From Clostridia bacterium (GTDB lineage: Bacteria > Bacillota > Clostridia > Christensenellales > CAG-138), in the NCBI GenBank assembly GCA_017429985.1, contig JAFRNW010000042.1, positions 124,001-188,000 of the forward strand: DNA of 64,000 nt, read 5' to 3'. The notes beneath the pieces are model-generated. The model was given only the letters and a program-made list of their open reading frames with translations. It was not told the DNA's origin and did no database searches. How positions within the stretch are numbered: position 1 is the stretch's first letter; each line of letters opens with the position of its first letter. This document shows, piece by piece, positions 8,591 through 17,638 of this stretch. The translations under genes were made by a program, and so were the position numbers.

Positions 8591-10117
8591 ATGAAAAAAA
8601 GATTGTTTCTTATTCTTATCGCATCCCTTTTCCTTGCCTGCGCCTGTCAACCGACGCCGGGGGCCGAGATTGTCGTGAATAAAAGCGACAACGTATGGGA
8701 GCAAAAACTGTATGCGACGCCGAAACCGCTTACCGATTCGTCTTCGTTGAACGCTAATTCTTCCGACGCGGCGAATGACGACCGTATATTTGATCCGACG
8801 GCAGCGTCGAGCACGCAGTCCTTTCCGGACCGTTGGGACGAGGATAACATTCAACTTCGTGAACATGCGACGCTTTCCATCCATACGGATGTAGTAACGC
8901 GCGCGGACGGACAGTATCCCACCTATCGCACACGGATGGAACCGTTCACGGAGGAAGACGTCGTTCGTATAGCCGATACACTTTTGCCGCGGCCTGTTGT
9001 GCGAGAACTGATCGAAACGAAAACGAAACAAGAACTGGAAGCGGAGCTTCAGCAATATCTCGACGACGTCGCCGATTGGGAAGAGTGGGTGGCAAACGGA
9101 AAGCAGGGAGATCGCGATGATACGGGCTTTGATCCGGAAGAAGTCAAGGAAACGACGGATCGTTATAAAAAGGAGATCCAGAACGCCCCGGATACGCTCG
9201 ATACCGCGCCGGTTTCGGACTATTCCGGCTATCGGATCGGACAGCGCGTGGGCTATCAGCTGGAGAGCGGTGAGTTTGCCTCGATCTCAACTATTGTAAA
9301 GAACTCATGGAATACTTTACAAATCTCAAACCGCTGCAGACGATATGGGTATGTGTATTACGAAACGCAGTATAAACGGGATCAGAGTGACCCTGAATTC
9401 GGAAATGAAAAGCTTTGGCTGGGCACCGCTTTGTCACGGGAAAATGCCGAAGCGAAGTTGCGGCAGACCCTGGACCGGCTCGGACTGAACGACTTTGAGA
9501 TCCGTTTTGCTGAACGGGCGACTCTGCTTGACACCTCGGATACGCGAACCGTTAACGTTTCAGGCGGTTGGGGCTTTGAACTACAACGCAGCTTCGGTTA
9601 CCCGCTGATCGACATTAACTATCGAGCTAGTAGCCATTTGGAGTTCGGATCCGGTAACGGGCTCTTTGAAAACAATCGCATCAGAGATGAGACTATTACG
9701 GCTTTTGTCGATGAAAATGGCGTTGAATACTTCATTTTCGGAGGCCGGAAAAAGGTGTTGCAGGAAGTAAATCCGGATGTAGAACTTCTTTCGTTTGAGG
9801 ATATTCAGCGCATTGTTAAAAACACGCTGTCCGTTTCTCTTCCCGCTTGGGCATCTGGAGACGATGCACGCACGTTTGCAATTGAAATCTATCGAATGAC
9901 GCTTACCACACAAACAATGCGCGTGCCGGAATCGGATGACTATTACGAAGTACCGTGTTGGGTTGTCTTGTTTGACGGGCTGTTTGAATTGACAGCTGAA
10001 GATCGTGCTGTGACACGAAACGATCGTGGCGGAGTACATGATGCGCTAATCATTAACGCTGTAGACGGTTCGGTGGTCATCCCTGAAGACTTGCGTCCTA
10101 GGACTGTTCCGGACTAA
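8591..10117 (+). CDS. Large lipoprotein of unknown function (DUF6034-like)
   Basis: 508 residues from the ATG at 8591, chosen because it follows AAAGGAG and starts a clean lipoprotein signal peptide (MKKRLFLILIASLFLACAC, lipobox LACAC). The mature protein starts with a Ser/Asn/Asp-rich linker, then a charged helical region (residues ~135-200), then mostly beta-type sequence. It resembles secreted lipoproteins found next to two-component systems in Clostridia, and I do not recognise a catalytic motif. Expected to be anchored on the outer face of the membrane. Probably controlled by the preceding two-component system. Confidence 0.75.
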   Translation: MKKRLFLILIASLFLACACQPTPGAEIVVNKSDNVWEQKLYATPKPLTDSSSLNANSSDAANDDRIFDPTAASSTQSFPDRWDEDNIQLREHATLSIHTDVVTRADGQYPTYRTRMEPFTEEDVVRIADTLLPRPVVRELIETKTKQELEAELQQYLDDVADWEEWVANGKQGDRDDTGFDPEEVKETTDRYKKEIQNAPDTLDTAPVSDYSGYRIGQRVGYQLESGEFASISTIVKNSWNTLQISNRCRRYGYVYYETQYKRDQSDPEFGNEKLWLGTALSRENAEAKLRQTLDRLGLNDFEIRFAERATLLDTSDTRTVNVSGGWGFELQRSFGYPLIDINYRASSHLEFGSGNGLFENNRIRDETITAFVDENGVEYFIFGGRKKVLQEVNPDVELLSFEDIQRIVKNTLSVSLPAWASGDDARTFAIEIYRMTLTTQTMRVPESDDYYEVPCWVVLFDGLFELTAEDRAVTRNDRGGVHDALIINAVDGSVVIPEDLRPRTVPD

Positions 10118-10736
10118 TAAGAAGAAGCAGTCATGAAACTAATAGTTATGATAACAAAGAATACGTATGCAGTTATCTTTATATGACTGTTACCAGATCT
10201 GTTATGAGTTGGTAAAAATCGGGTATGAAATCACCCATTAGCTGAGTGATCGACCTCCCACACAATATAAGGACTCTGATTTGGATACAATCGGGGTCCT
10301 TATTCTTTGCAACTCGCTCGTGCGAAAAAGTCCTTGTGGCATGGGCTTTTCCAGTTTCTTGCATACGAGCTGCAGAATAAACGAAGTCCCCGACAGATTA
10401 TTTTGCCGAGGACGTCTGCAATTCTGGAACAAAACTCCGCTTTAAAAATCGTGTGCGAGATAGGCATTTCATGTGCGAGATTGGTAGAAGAAACGCGACT
10501 GCTCCTATCCATCATTATTCGTTTAATGCAAATAATCTGGTTTCTATTGCATAAAGGTGCTCCTTGTCTATTAACGTTTTAAAAAGGTGCAAGGTATGTT
10601 CACCTGCCTCAGAGTAGTTTGGGGAACATAATTAAGAAAAAATCATCAAAATACTCCCTCTTTCGAATGCTCGTTGCGTTTTGGGGAACAATGTGGTATT
10701 GTATACATCAGAAATGTTCCCCAATCGGAGGGTGAT
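10118..10736. other. Intergenic stretch with possible terminator and operator half-sites
   Basis: About 620 bp without a convincing gene. AAGGAC/GTCCTT around 10270-10305 could form a long-loop terminator for the lipoprotein gene. The right end holds three TTGGGGAACA-type half-sites (10618, 10681, 10715 inverted). Confidence 0.45.
10681..10724. promoter_or_regulatory. Inverted repeat TTGGGGAACA...TGTTCCCCAA upstream of fic
   Basis: Arms 10681-10690 and 10715-10724 are perfect complements with 24 bp between them; a third half-site lies at 10618. The spacer contains TTGTATAC, a possible -10 region. Almost the same palindrome recurs at 58490-58530. Confidence 0.6.
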
Positions 10737-11678
10737 ATGGAAAACAACACATTTTCGGCCATTCAAGAATTGTTGCAGCAGAAAGCGGACTATCAGGCTC
10801 GTCTGAATCTATTACCGTATGATGGGACACCGGAGATCAAAGAACGAAATGAAGGCCGTTATCTTTATATTCGTAAACGGATTGCTTCCAGAGTGACCTC
10901 TGAATATGTCGGCATCTATACCGACGATTTATACCAATTGCTTTTGCGCAACGGCCGAGAGGCAAAGGAACTTCGCAAACAGATTCGACGCATTGAAAAG
11001 AGACTTGCAGAGCTTGGTTATTCGGAAGCAAATCTACCATCGCGGGTCCTACTAAATCTTGATTTTGCACGGGCGAATATGAAAGCCAGCATCTATGATC
11101 AGGCTGTTTTGGAAGGGGTGGCAACGACCTTCCCCCAGACAGAAGATATCATCGAAAATGGCAAGGTAGCGGGCATGACAGCTTCCGATGTGCAAAAGGT
11201 GCTGAATCTAAAGCATGCTTGGGACTTTATCATGGACAAGGATGTGATTACATGTCCGACAGATTATTATGTGCTCTGTCATATTGCCCGACTTGTCAAT
11301 GAGGGTTTCTATCTGGATGGCGGAAGGATCCGGGGCGTCCCAGTGACCATCGGTGGGACAACCTATATTCCGCCGCTGCCCATTGAGCAGATCGTGCGGG
11401 AGGAACTGGACAGGATTCTGCATGATTCCGGAGATGAAGTCGGGACAGCGATTCGGCTATGCCTATATTGTATGAAGACGCAGATTTTCAATGACGGCAA
11501 CAAGCGCGCCGCTGTCATCGTGGCGAATCATTACATGATTGCGCATGGGCAGGGACTGCTTGTCATCCCTGAGGCTGTCGTGCCGGAATTCAAACGGTTG
11601 CTGGTCGCATATTATGAGGAGCGGGACAACGGAGAGATCACGGCTTTCCTCCGGGAGAATTGCTGGAGAAAGTTCTAA
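10737..11678 (+). CDS. Fic/DOC-domain protein with altered catalytic motif
   Basis: 313 residues from the ATG behind GGAGGG; a longer upstream start would cross the operator. An N-terminal helical coiled region (20-105) precedes a Fic core. The Fic motif reads QIFNDGNKR at residue 249, where HxFx(D/E)GN(G/K)R is usual, so the catalytic His is a Gln. An inhibitory-helix-like PQTEDIIENG precedes it. Fic proteins transfer AMP or other groups to target proteins. With Gln for His this one may be inactive or have another chemistry. No separate antitoxin is seen. Confidence 0.8.
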   Translation: MENNTFSAIQELLQQKADYQARLNLLPYDGTPEIKERNEGRYLYIRKRIASRVTSEYVGIYTDDLYQLLLRNGREAKELRKQIRRIEKRLAELGYSEANLPSRVLLNLDFARANMKASIYDQAVLEGVATTFPQTEDIIENGKVAGMTASDVQKVLNLKHAWDFIMDKDVITCPTDYYVLCHIARLVNEGFYLDGGRIRGVPVTIGGTTYIPPLPIEQIVREELDRILHDSGDEVGTAIRLCLYCMKTQIFNDGNKRAAVIVANHYMIAHGQGLLVIPEAVVPEFKRLLVAYYEERDNGEITAFLRENCWRKF

Positions 11679-11881
11679 CATTGTTACTGAAGCTGAAGAT
11701 GCTACAGACAAAAAAACCGTGTCGAGTGGTGATAACCGATTTCGTCAAGATAAATTAGGATGTTTTTTGAAAACACATGATTTTTCTTTGGTTTATGCAG
11801 GGGACGGCCTTAGAAATTGCTCATAAATATGGCATTTTGCCCTTGTGTTAAATCTTGCGGTAAAATTATTCAACCGCATGG

Positions 11882-11909
11882 TTGACCTTCGCTATTCATG
11901 TGCTATACT
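11882..11909 (+). promoter_or_regulatory. Sigma-A promoter of the chimeric HTH-dehydrogenase gene
   Basis: TTGACC (11882-11887), 16-bp spacer, TATACT (11904-11909), about 40 bp before the AAGGAGG ribosome site. A small GCGGT/ACCGC hairpin just precedes it. Confidence 0.6.
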
Positions 11910-11951
11910 TCCATCGACCGTTAAGGTTTAAGAAAAAAGGAGGAAGGCCCC

Positions 11952-12740
11952 ATGTTGACGAGTATAGGAAGATTCCTAAAGAAGCTGCGGGTTGATCGCG
12001 GGGAAATTTTGAAAGATATGGCCGAAAAAGCGGGCATGATCGGCGTAACGGGCACGAACGCAAGGCCGTCCGTCGCTCCGACCTTCGGCGTCGAGCCGAT
12101 GATGGGCACCAACCCGCTGACGGTCACGCTGCCGACCGACGAGGCTTTCCCGTTCAACTTTGACTGCGCGACCTCCATCGTGCAGAACGGCAAGCTCGAG
12201 TTCTACGCCCGTTCAGGCAAGGAAGCCCCCGCGGGTCTGGTCGTCACCAAAGAAGGAAAGACGCTGACCGATCCGGATAAGATCCTCAAGGACATGCGCA
12301 AGGGCGAGTGCGCCCTGCTTCCGCTCGGCGGTCTCGGCGAAGGCACAGGCGGATACAAGGGATACGGGTTTACGACGATCGTTGAGATCCTTTCCGCGGC
12401 GCTTGCGGGCGGTCCGTTTATGAAGCAGCTCAGCGGCAAGGATGAGAACGGCAACAACCAGATGTACCGGCTCGGCCACTTCTTCTTTGTCGTCAATCCC
12501 AAGTTCTTCATGGGTCTCGATACATTCAAGAAAACGGCTGGCGATATCTGCCGCGGTCTTAGGAATTCCGAAAAGGCGCCGGATGCCGAGCGCATCTATA
12601 CGGCGGGCGAAAAGGAATATCTTGCCTGGTGCGACAGAAAGGACAAGGGCGTTCCGGTAGGCGAAGCCATTCAGAAGGAGTTCATCAATCTGCGCAATGA
12701 ACTGAATCTTCCCTATCACTTCTCCTTTGAAGACAAATAA
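11952..12740 (+). pseudogene. In-frame chimera: HTH (XRE) N-terminus joined to C-terminus of a malate/lactate dehydrogenase (Ldh_2 family)
   Basis: Residues 1-27 (SIGRFLKKLRVDRGEIL...MAEKAG) look like the start of an XRE-type HTH regulator with its own promoter and AAGGAGG site. From about residue 24 onward the sequence is the C-terminal two thirds of an Ldh_2 dehydrogenase: AGMIGVTGTNARPSVAPTFG, EPMMGTNPL, LPLGG...GGYKGYGF. The N-terminal segment of that family, which carries the catalytic His and part of the NAD site, is absent, so dehydrogenase activity is unlikely. The junction is in frame at MAEKAG, a string plausible in both parents. A deletion with microhomology or an assembly join are both possible. 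Confidence 0.7.
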
Positions 12741-12776
12741 TTGATCGAAGAAATTTGTCAATTTCCTTTGAATACG

Positions 12777-12812
12777 AGGGGTGCTGCTTTAAAAGAGCAG
12801 GCCCCTTTTAAG
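12777..12812 (+). terminator. Terminator after the chimeric gene
   Basis: GGGG..GCTGCT pairs with AGCAGGCCCC with one interruption, followed by TTTT. Confidence 0.6.
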
Positions 12813-12826
12813 TCGGATGTCAGATC

Positions 12827-12840
12827 AAAATTGGTATGAA
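12827..12840 (+). promoter_or_regulatory. Shared motif copy 1: AAAATTGGTATGAA
   Basis: One of five copies of AAATTGGT(A/C)TGA in the 12.8-40.7 kb island; this one lies just upstream of the first GntR promoter. See also 14575, 29675, 30044 and 40721. Confidence 0.55.
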
Positions 12841-12851
12841 TACTATATCGA

Positions 12852-12881
12852 TTGATATACCACATTCCGCTGTGGTATACT
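12852..12881 (+). promoter_or_regulatory. Promoter with overlapping palindromic operator of gntR pair
   Basis: TTGATA (12852-12857), 18-bp spacer, TATACT (12876-12881). TATACCACA (12856-12864) and TGTGGTATA (12871-12879) form a perfect 9-bp inverted repeat inside the promoter, the classic placement for autorepression by a GntR-family dimer. Confidence 0.65.
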
Positions 12882-12919
12882 GATTATCAACGATTATCAG
12901 AGTTCTGGGGCTTAAAATC

Positions 12920-13684
12920 ATGCGATCTTACACCGTTCGTCCGAGAGAATCGGCGCTCGAAAACATTCTGGCATATATTCAGGAGAATCATCTGGATCCC
13001 GGCGACCGTCTTCCCGCAGAGAGAGAAATGTGCGAGATGTGGCAGATGAATCGGAGCACGCTCCGGTCTGCGCTCAGCAAACTTGTTCAGGCCGGGTTGC
13101 TGGAAGTCCGGCACGGGTCCGGCATTTTTCTTGCACCGCCGAAATACATGCGGATGCTTCAGGGACTGACTTCTTTCACAACGGATGCAATGCTGCAGAA
13201 CAGCATAAATGACAGCCGGCTGATCTCCCTCGAGCATCTGGAATGTGACAAGCGTCTCGGGAAACTGCTTGATCTGACCCTGGGAACGCCGGTCTGGAAT
13301 CTCGTCCGTCTTCGCCATCTGAACGGGAGAGTTTTGATGATCGACAGCTCCTACTTCTCCGCCGTACGTTTTCCCAACATCGACCGTTTTGACTTTGAAA
13401 CGGATTCCCTGTACCGGGTTTTTGAGAAAGAGTACGGAGTCATACCGACACGCGGGGATGAACTCATCGCTTCCACCGGAGCGTCGGAGGAAGAGGCGAA
13501 GCTGCTGGAAATTGGAACCGGCGCCCCGATTTTCCGGATCGAAAGCAAGACCTGCGATCAGGACGGAAACATGCTGGAATATACCCGTTCCATAGCACGG
13601 CCGGACCGTGTCGTGCTGCGGAGCACGCTCAAACGGTTTCCTGCCGAAGAAGGGGTAGAGGAGGACGGTCATGACAGACAGTAA
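12920..13684 (+). CDS. GntR/UTRA transcriptional regulator (type A, first copy)
   Basis: 254 residues. Winged helix at ~8-75 with LPAEREMCEMWQMNRSTLRSAL and wing GSGIF, then a UTRA effector domain with VWNLVRLRHLNGRVLMIDSSY. UTRA domains usually sense phosphorylated sugars or sugar amines. Its last 14 bp overlap the next gntR. It is closest within this window to the regulator at 24188-24940 (both have SMCEMW/EMCEMW and N-R-S-T-L-R). Preceded by a palindromic operator, so probably autoregulated. Confidence 0.88.
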   Translation: MRSYTVRPRESALENILAYIQENHLDPGDRLPAEREMCEMWQMNRSTLRSALSKLVQAGLLEVRHGSGIFLAPPKYMRMLQGLTSFTTDAMLQNSINDSRLISLEHLECDKRLGKLLDLTLGTPVWNLVRLRHLNGRVLMIDSSYFSAVRFPNIDRFDFETDSLYRVFEKEYGVIPTRGDELIASTGASEEEAKLLEIGTGAPIFRIESKTCDQDGNMLEYTRSIARPDRVVLRSTLKRFPAEEGVEEDGHDRQ

Positions 13685-14402
13685 AATCAACGCCCGGTCT
13701 CCGCTCTACCTGCAGCTTCGCGAAGTGATCAGAAACAAGATCGAGAGCGGAGAATATCCGCCCGGAACGGCGATTCCGTCGGAGAATACGCTTGCAGAGA
13801 CCTATGGGATCCACCGTTTATCCGTTCGTTCTGCAATCTCCTCGCTGATTTACGAGGGACTTCTGAAAAGCGTTCAGGGGAAAGGCGTTTTTGTCAACGG
13901 GGAAAAAGACCTTCGTGATATGGAGATCATCGGAGGATTCAAACAGACCATGCGTCAGCTCGGACATACGTCGTCCACCAGGATCATTGCAAAAGCTACG
14001 AGGAATGCGGGTCCCTATTACAGCAGGCGTCTCGGCATCGATTCCGAAGATCCCATCTTTTATATCAAGCGCGTCTGTTACGCAGAGGACGAACCTTATT
14101 CCCTGGAGGAGATTTATATTCCGCAGACCATCATCAAAACACTTCCTCAGGTGGATCTTGAGCTGTATTCTCTCTATGATATCTATGAGTTTTATGGGAT
14201 CCGGGTATCCAGAGTGGAACAGACGCTGGAGATCGAGGAACTGGATCAGGGAGACGCGAGACTTCTGGACGTGGACAGCTCGTTCGCCGTGATGAAATTC
14301 CGGGGGACCAGTTTTGATCAGTTCGGACGTATCGTGGAATATGCCCGGACCTATACGCGGGGAGACCGATGCATCTATCAAGTTCATTATGAACGGGAAT
14401 GA
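13671..14402 (+). CDS. GntR/UTRA transcriptional regulator (type B, first copy)
   Basis: 243 residues. HTH: IPSENTLAETYGIHRLSVRSAI with wing QGKGVF; UTRA: DPIFYIKRVCYAEDEPYSLEEIYIP. It overlaps the preceding gntR by 14 bp and is therefore co-translated with it. It is clearly paralogous to the regulator at 22659-23369, sharing DP(I/V)FYIKR(V/L)CYA and SLEEI(Y/F)IP. A type A plus type B pair thus occurs twice in the island. The probable target is the sugar-amine regulon. Confidence 0.88.
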   Translation: MTDSKINARSPLYLQLREVIRNKIESGEYPPGTAIPSENTLAETYGIHRLSVRSAISSLIYEGLLKSVQGKGVFVNGEKDLRDMEIIGGFKQTMRQLGHTSSTRIIAKATRNAGPYYSRRLGIDSEDPIFYIKRVCYAEDEPYSLEEIYIPQTIIKTLPQVDLELYSLYDIYEFYGIRVSRVEQTLEIEELDQGDARLLDVDSSFAVMKFRGTSFDQFGRIVEYARTYTRGDRCIYQVHYERE

Positions 14403-14421
14403 GTCGTTTCCAATTCTTACG

Positions 14422-14449
14422 AGGCTGTGCTGGCTGCACGGCTTTTTTT
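14422..14449 (+). terminator. Terminator after gntR pair
   Basis: GGCTGTGC and GCACGGC pair (one G:U) over a short loop and are followed by seven T. Confidence 0.65.
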
Positions 14450-14574
14450 ATTTGTGCGGACGGAGCCTGCATGTCCGGAATACGGAACGCACCGGCAGTG
14501 AAAATGCCGGAGCGCGGGTCCGGCAATAAACATATAAGAACATAATACAAGCATACCAGTTGAAGAATATTAAT

Positions 14575-14590
14575 GAAATTGGTCTGATTT
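14575..14590 (+). promoter_or_regulatory. Shared motif copy 2: GAAATTGGTCTGATTT
   Basis: Lies in the leader of the ABC transporter operon, 160 bp upstream of its promoter. A GGTATAAAAT element abuts the -35 at about 14737-14747. Confidence 0.45.
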
Positions 14591-14749
14591 TGAAACGAAA
14601 TACGGCATATATTTGCGGAGAATCAAGTTGAAGACGAAAAGCCGGAACCTAAAAAATCTTCGAAATTCAGTACTTTTTGACATACGTTCCCGAAACGTAA
14701 AAAAATGGCGCGGATGATAATATCATCGGGTATAAGTGGTATAAAATAG

Positions 14750-14778
14750 TTGACATGTTATATGTTGAATGCTATGAT
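14750..14778 (+). promoter_or_regulatory. Sigma-A promoter of the peptide-type ABC operon
   Basis: TTGACA (14750-14755), 17-bp spacer, TATGAT (14773-14778), about 70 bp before the start codon of the binding protein. Upstream, ACGTT-CCCGA-AACGT and GATGATAATATCATC are small palindromes. Confidence 0.75.
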
Positions 14779-14848
14779 TTTTTGAGAACAGGTTAACGCC
14801 TGAAAAATGAATTTCTCCGGCATACAAGTCCGGAAAAGGAGAGGAAAA

Positions 14849-16549
14849 ATGAAAGTAGCAAAACGATGGCTGCCCTTTTTGCTGATCGTATGTCTGCTTG
14901 CAGGCTGTGCTGGCGCACCGGAGCAGGCGGCAGCGGGAGGTTCCGCCGCCGCACCGCAACAGAGCGGTTCTGCACCGGCTGCTCCGGCACCGGATGGTGC
15001 CAAGGTTCTGAATGTGGGACGCATGGCCGAGCTGTTTGACATGGATTCCACGATTGCGACGGAAGCTGATTGCCTTGAAGTGATCGAAGCGATCATTGAA
15101 CCCCTTTTCGTTACAGCTGCGGACGGAACACCCACACCCGCGATGTGCGAATCCTATGAGATGAATGATGATGGAACGTTGTATACCTTCCACATCCGCT
15201 CTCAGGCAAACTGGATGAACGGCGTTCCTGTAACGGCGCATGATTTTGTATATGCATGGCGGCGTCTCGTGGATCCCGTAACGGCTTCCGAATACAGCTT
15301 CATGATGGAAGTTGCCGCAGTCAAGAATGCGACGGCCTGCATCACCGGAGAGAAACCGCTGGAGGACCTCGGCGTCCGTGCCGAAGACGACAAGACCCTG
15401 GTCGTTGAGCTTGACCGCCCAGTCACATATTTTCTGAATCTGATGGCGTTCCCGAGCTTCTGCCCGATCAATGAGGCTTATGCGACGGAAAAAGGCAGCG
15501 AGTACGCGCTCGGTGCAGACAATCTGCTCTGCTGTGGTCCGTTCTACATGTCTGCCTGGGATGTCGGCGGCAATACCTACCAAATCCGCAAAAACCCGAC
15601 CTACTGGGACGCGGAGAACGTAAAGCTTGACGAGATCAATTTCCAGATTATCAAGGATCCCCAGCAGACAATGCTCGCGTATGAGAGCGGAGATCTGGAT
15701 TACGTCCGTCTTTCCGGCGATCAGATCGTCAAATACGAAACGATGGACGGATTCACCCGCATTGAGGAAGGATATCTGTGGTATCTTTCTCCGAATCTGA
15801 ATCCAAAGAGCCCGGAATACTCCACCGGTCTTGAGAATGAAAACCTGCGCAAGGCGATCGCTCTGAGCTATGACAAGGATGCCATCTGCTTTGAGATCCT
15901 CCAGGACGGCTCCACGCCCGCTGATTTCGCGATTCCGAACAAGCTCGCCATCGGTCCGGACGGAAAGGACTTCCGTGAGACCACCGGTACTTATCTGACA
16001 ACGGATAAGGCTAAAGCGAAGGAATACTGGGAGACCGCCAAGAGCGAACTCGGTGTGTCCGAAGTCAATATCGAACTTCTCTATGACGATTCCGATTCTA
16101 CGCCGCTGATCGCGCAGTTCTTGCAGAGCGAGATCGAGAACAACCTGCAAGGCGTACATATCTCTCTGAAGGCGCAGCCGAAGAAGAGCCGTACACAGCT
16201 GATGCAGGACAGAGAGTATCAGCTCGGTCTGACCCGCTGGGGACCGGACTATGCCGATCCGATGACCTACCTTGACATGTGGACCACAGGCTCCACCTAC
16301 AACTACGGTGAATGGTCCAATGAGGAATATGACAAGCTGATCGCGGATGCGAACGGCGCACTTGCCACCGATCCCGCAGCGCGTTGGGAAGCTCTGAAGA
16401 AAGCGGAAGCCCTTGTCATGGAGCACGCAGTGATCCTTCCCGTTTATCAGAAAGGTACTGCTGCCATGGTGCGTCCGGGCATTAGCGGTCTTGCGTTCTT
16501 CCCGGTCGGCGTCGGTACGATCTACAAGGATGTTGACGTTACATTCTAA
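14849..16549 (+). CDS. ABC transporter substrate-binding lipoprotein, family 5 (oligopeptide type)
   Basis: 566 residues from the ATG at 14849 behind AAAGGAGAGG. Signal peptide with lipobox LLAGC, then an Ala/Gly-rich linker and a family 5 solute-binding fold (ILEVI..EPLF-type beginning, HDFVYAWRRLVDP, LSYDKDAI-type helix, LTRWGPDYADPMTYLDMW). That last signature is typical of OppA-like proteins. It should capture peptides or peptide-like ligands outside the membrane. Given the frl genes next door, glycated peptides or amino acids are plausible ligands; that is inference. Confidence 0.9.
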   Translation: MKVAKRWLPFLLIVCLLAGCAGAPEQAAAGGSAAAPQQSGSAPAAPAPDGAKVLNVGRMAELFDMDSTIATEADCLEVIEAIIEPLFVTAADGTPTPAMCESYEMNDDGTLYTFHIRSQANWMNGVPVTAHDFVYAWRRLVDPVTASEYSFMMEVAAVKNATACITGEKPLEDLGVRAEDDKTLVVELDRPVTYFLNLMAFPSFCPINEAYATEKGSEYALGADNLLCCGPFYMSAWDVGGNTYQIRKNPTYWDAENVKLDEINFQIIKDPQQTMLAYESGDLDYVRLSGDQIVKYETMDGFTRIEEGYLWYLSPNLNPKSPEYSTGLENENLRKAIALSYDKDAICFEILQDGSTPADFAIPNKLAIGPDGKDFRETTGTYLTTDKAKAKEYWETAKSELGVSEVNIELLYDDSDSTPLIAQFLQSEIENNLQGVHISLKAQPKKSRTQLMQDREYQLGLTRWGPDYADPMTYLDMWTTGSTYNYGEWSNEEYDKLIADANGALATDPAARWEALKKAEALVMEHAVILPVYQKGTAAMVRPGISGLAFFPVGVGTIYKDVDVTF

Positions 16550-16569
16550 GCGTTTATCTGAATAAGAGG

Positions 16570-16602
16570 AGGGCGTCCACGGTCTCTGTGGCCGCCCCTT
16601 TT
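16570..16602 (+). terminator. Intercistronic stem-loop/attenuating terminator
   Basis: GGGCG-CCAC pairs with GTGG-CGCCC, followed by TTTT, between the binding protein and permease genes. It would favour expression of the binding protein over the membrane components. Confidence 0.65.
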
Positions 16603-16699
16603 CTGTTCCCGGCCATAGCCGGAAAACATTTCTGTAATAAACTGCAGTATTCCTCTTTGGGACAGGCAGCGGGAATGCTGCGGAAGGATCGTGATATAA

Positions 16700-17638
16700 A
16701 TGCTGAAATACGTTCTCAAGCGGATCCTGATCTCGGTTGTAACCGTATTGGTGATTCTCGCCGTGCTGTTCACCATGCTGCACAGCATGCCCGGATCGCC
16801 GTTTAACGATGAGAAGATCACTGCGGTTCAGCGGGCGAATCTGGAAGCCAAATACGGGCTGGACAAACCGCTTCCCGTACAATTCTACAATTACCTGAAG
16901 GCAATGCTGGCAGGCGATTTCGGAATATCCTACGTGATTCAGAAAAACATGCCTATCTCGGAATTGCTTCGGGCAAGAATACCGGTATCCATCAGGATCG
17001 GTATTCAGTCCGTACTTCTCGGGATGGTGATCGGTCTGATTCTGGGGATCATCGCTGCATTGAAACGGAATTCCTTTCTGGATACGTTCGCAACGGTGGT
17101 TTCCGTAATCGGAGTTTCATTTCCATCCTATGTTTTTGCGATGGCAATGAGTTATTTTATAGGTTTTCGCCTCGGATGGCTTCCACTTCTGTACAGCACG
17201 ACTGACGCCGCGCGGTCCACGATCATGCCGACCATCTCTCTGTGCATGTTCTCTCTCGCTACGGTCGCGAGATTCGCGAGGACGGAAATGGTGGAAGTCA
17301 TGGGAAGCGACTACATGCTTTTAGCGGATTCCAAGGGTATTACGACCCTTCGGCTTCTCGGCGTGCACGGTCTCCGTAACGCGCTGATCCCGATCATTAC
17401 GGTTCTGGCGCCGCTCACGGTCGAACTGATGACGGGCAGTCTGGTGGTGGAGCAGATCTTCGCCATTCCCGGGATCGGATCGCTGCTTGTTTCCGCCATC
17501 CAGTTTAATGATTACAACGTTGTGCTGGCGGTCATATTCATTTACAGCATCATGTTTATTTCGGTGATGCTGATCGTGGATATCCTCTATGGGATCATAG
17601 ATCCCCGCATCCGTCTGGCAAAGGAGGAGAAACGATGA
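16700..17638 (+). CDS. ABC transporter permease, OppB/DppB type
   Basis: 312 residues with six predicted spans. N-terminal LKRILISVVTVLVI, the family hallmark MPGSPF, KYGLDKPLPVQFYNYL, and the EAA loop ADSKGITTLRLLGVHGLRNALIPI that docks the ATPases; GIGSLL and DYNVVLAV near the end are typical. Forms the translocation pore with the next gene. The stop overlaps the next start (ATGATG). Confidence 0.92.
   Translation: MLKYVLKRILISVVTVLVILAVLFTMLHSMPGSPFNDEKITAVQRANLEAKYGLDKPLPVQFYNYLKAMLAGDFGISYVIQKNMPISELLRARIPVSIRIGIQSVLLGMVIGLILGIIAALKRNSFLDTFATVVSVIGVSFPSYVFAMAMSYFIGFRLGWLPLLYSTTDAARSTIMPTISLCMFSLATVARFARTEMVEVMGSDYMLLADSKGITTLRLLGVHGLRNALIPIITVLAPLTVELMTGSLVVEQIFAIPGIGSLLVSAIQFNDYNVVLAVIFIYSIMFISVMLIVDILYGIIDPRIRLAKEEKR

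Noticed and set aside
14723..16882. Long open frame (about 719 codons) on the minus strand opposite the ABC binding protein
   Set aside because: It mirrors a well-supported gene with signal peptide and family motifs; the reverse frame has no recognisable domain and is a codon-bias shadow.
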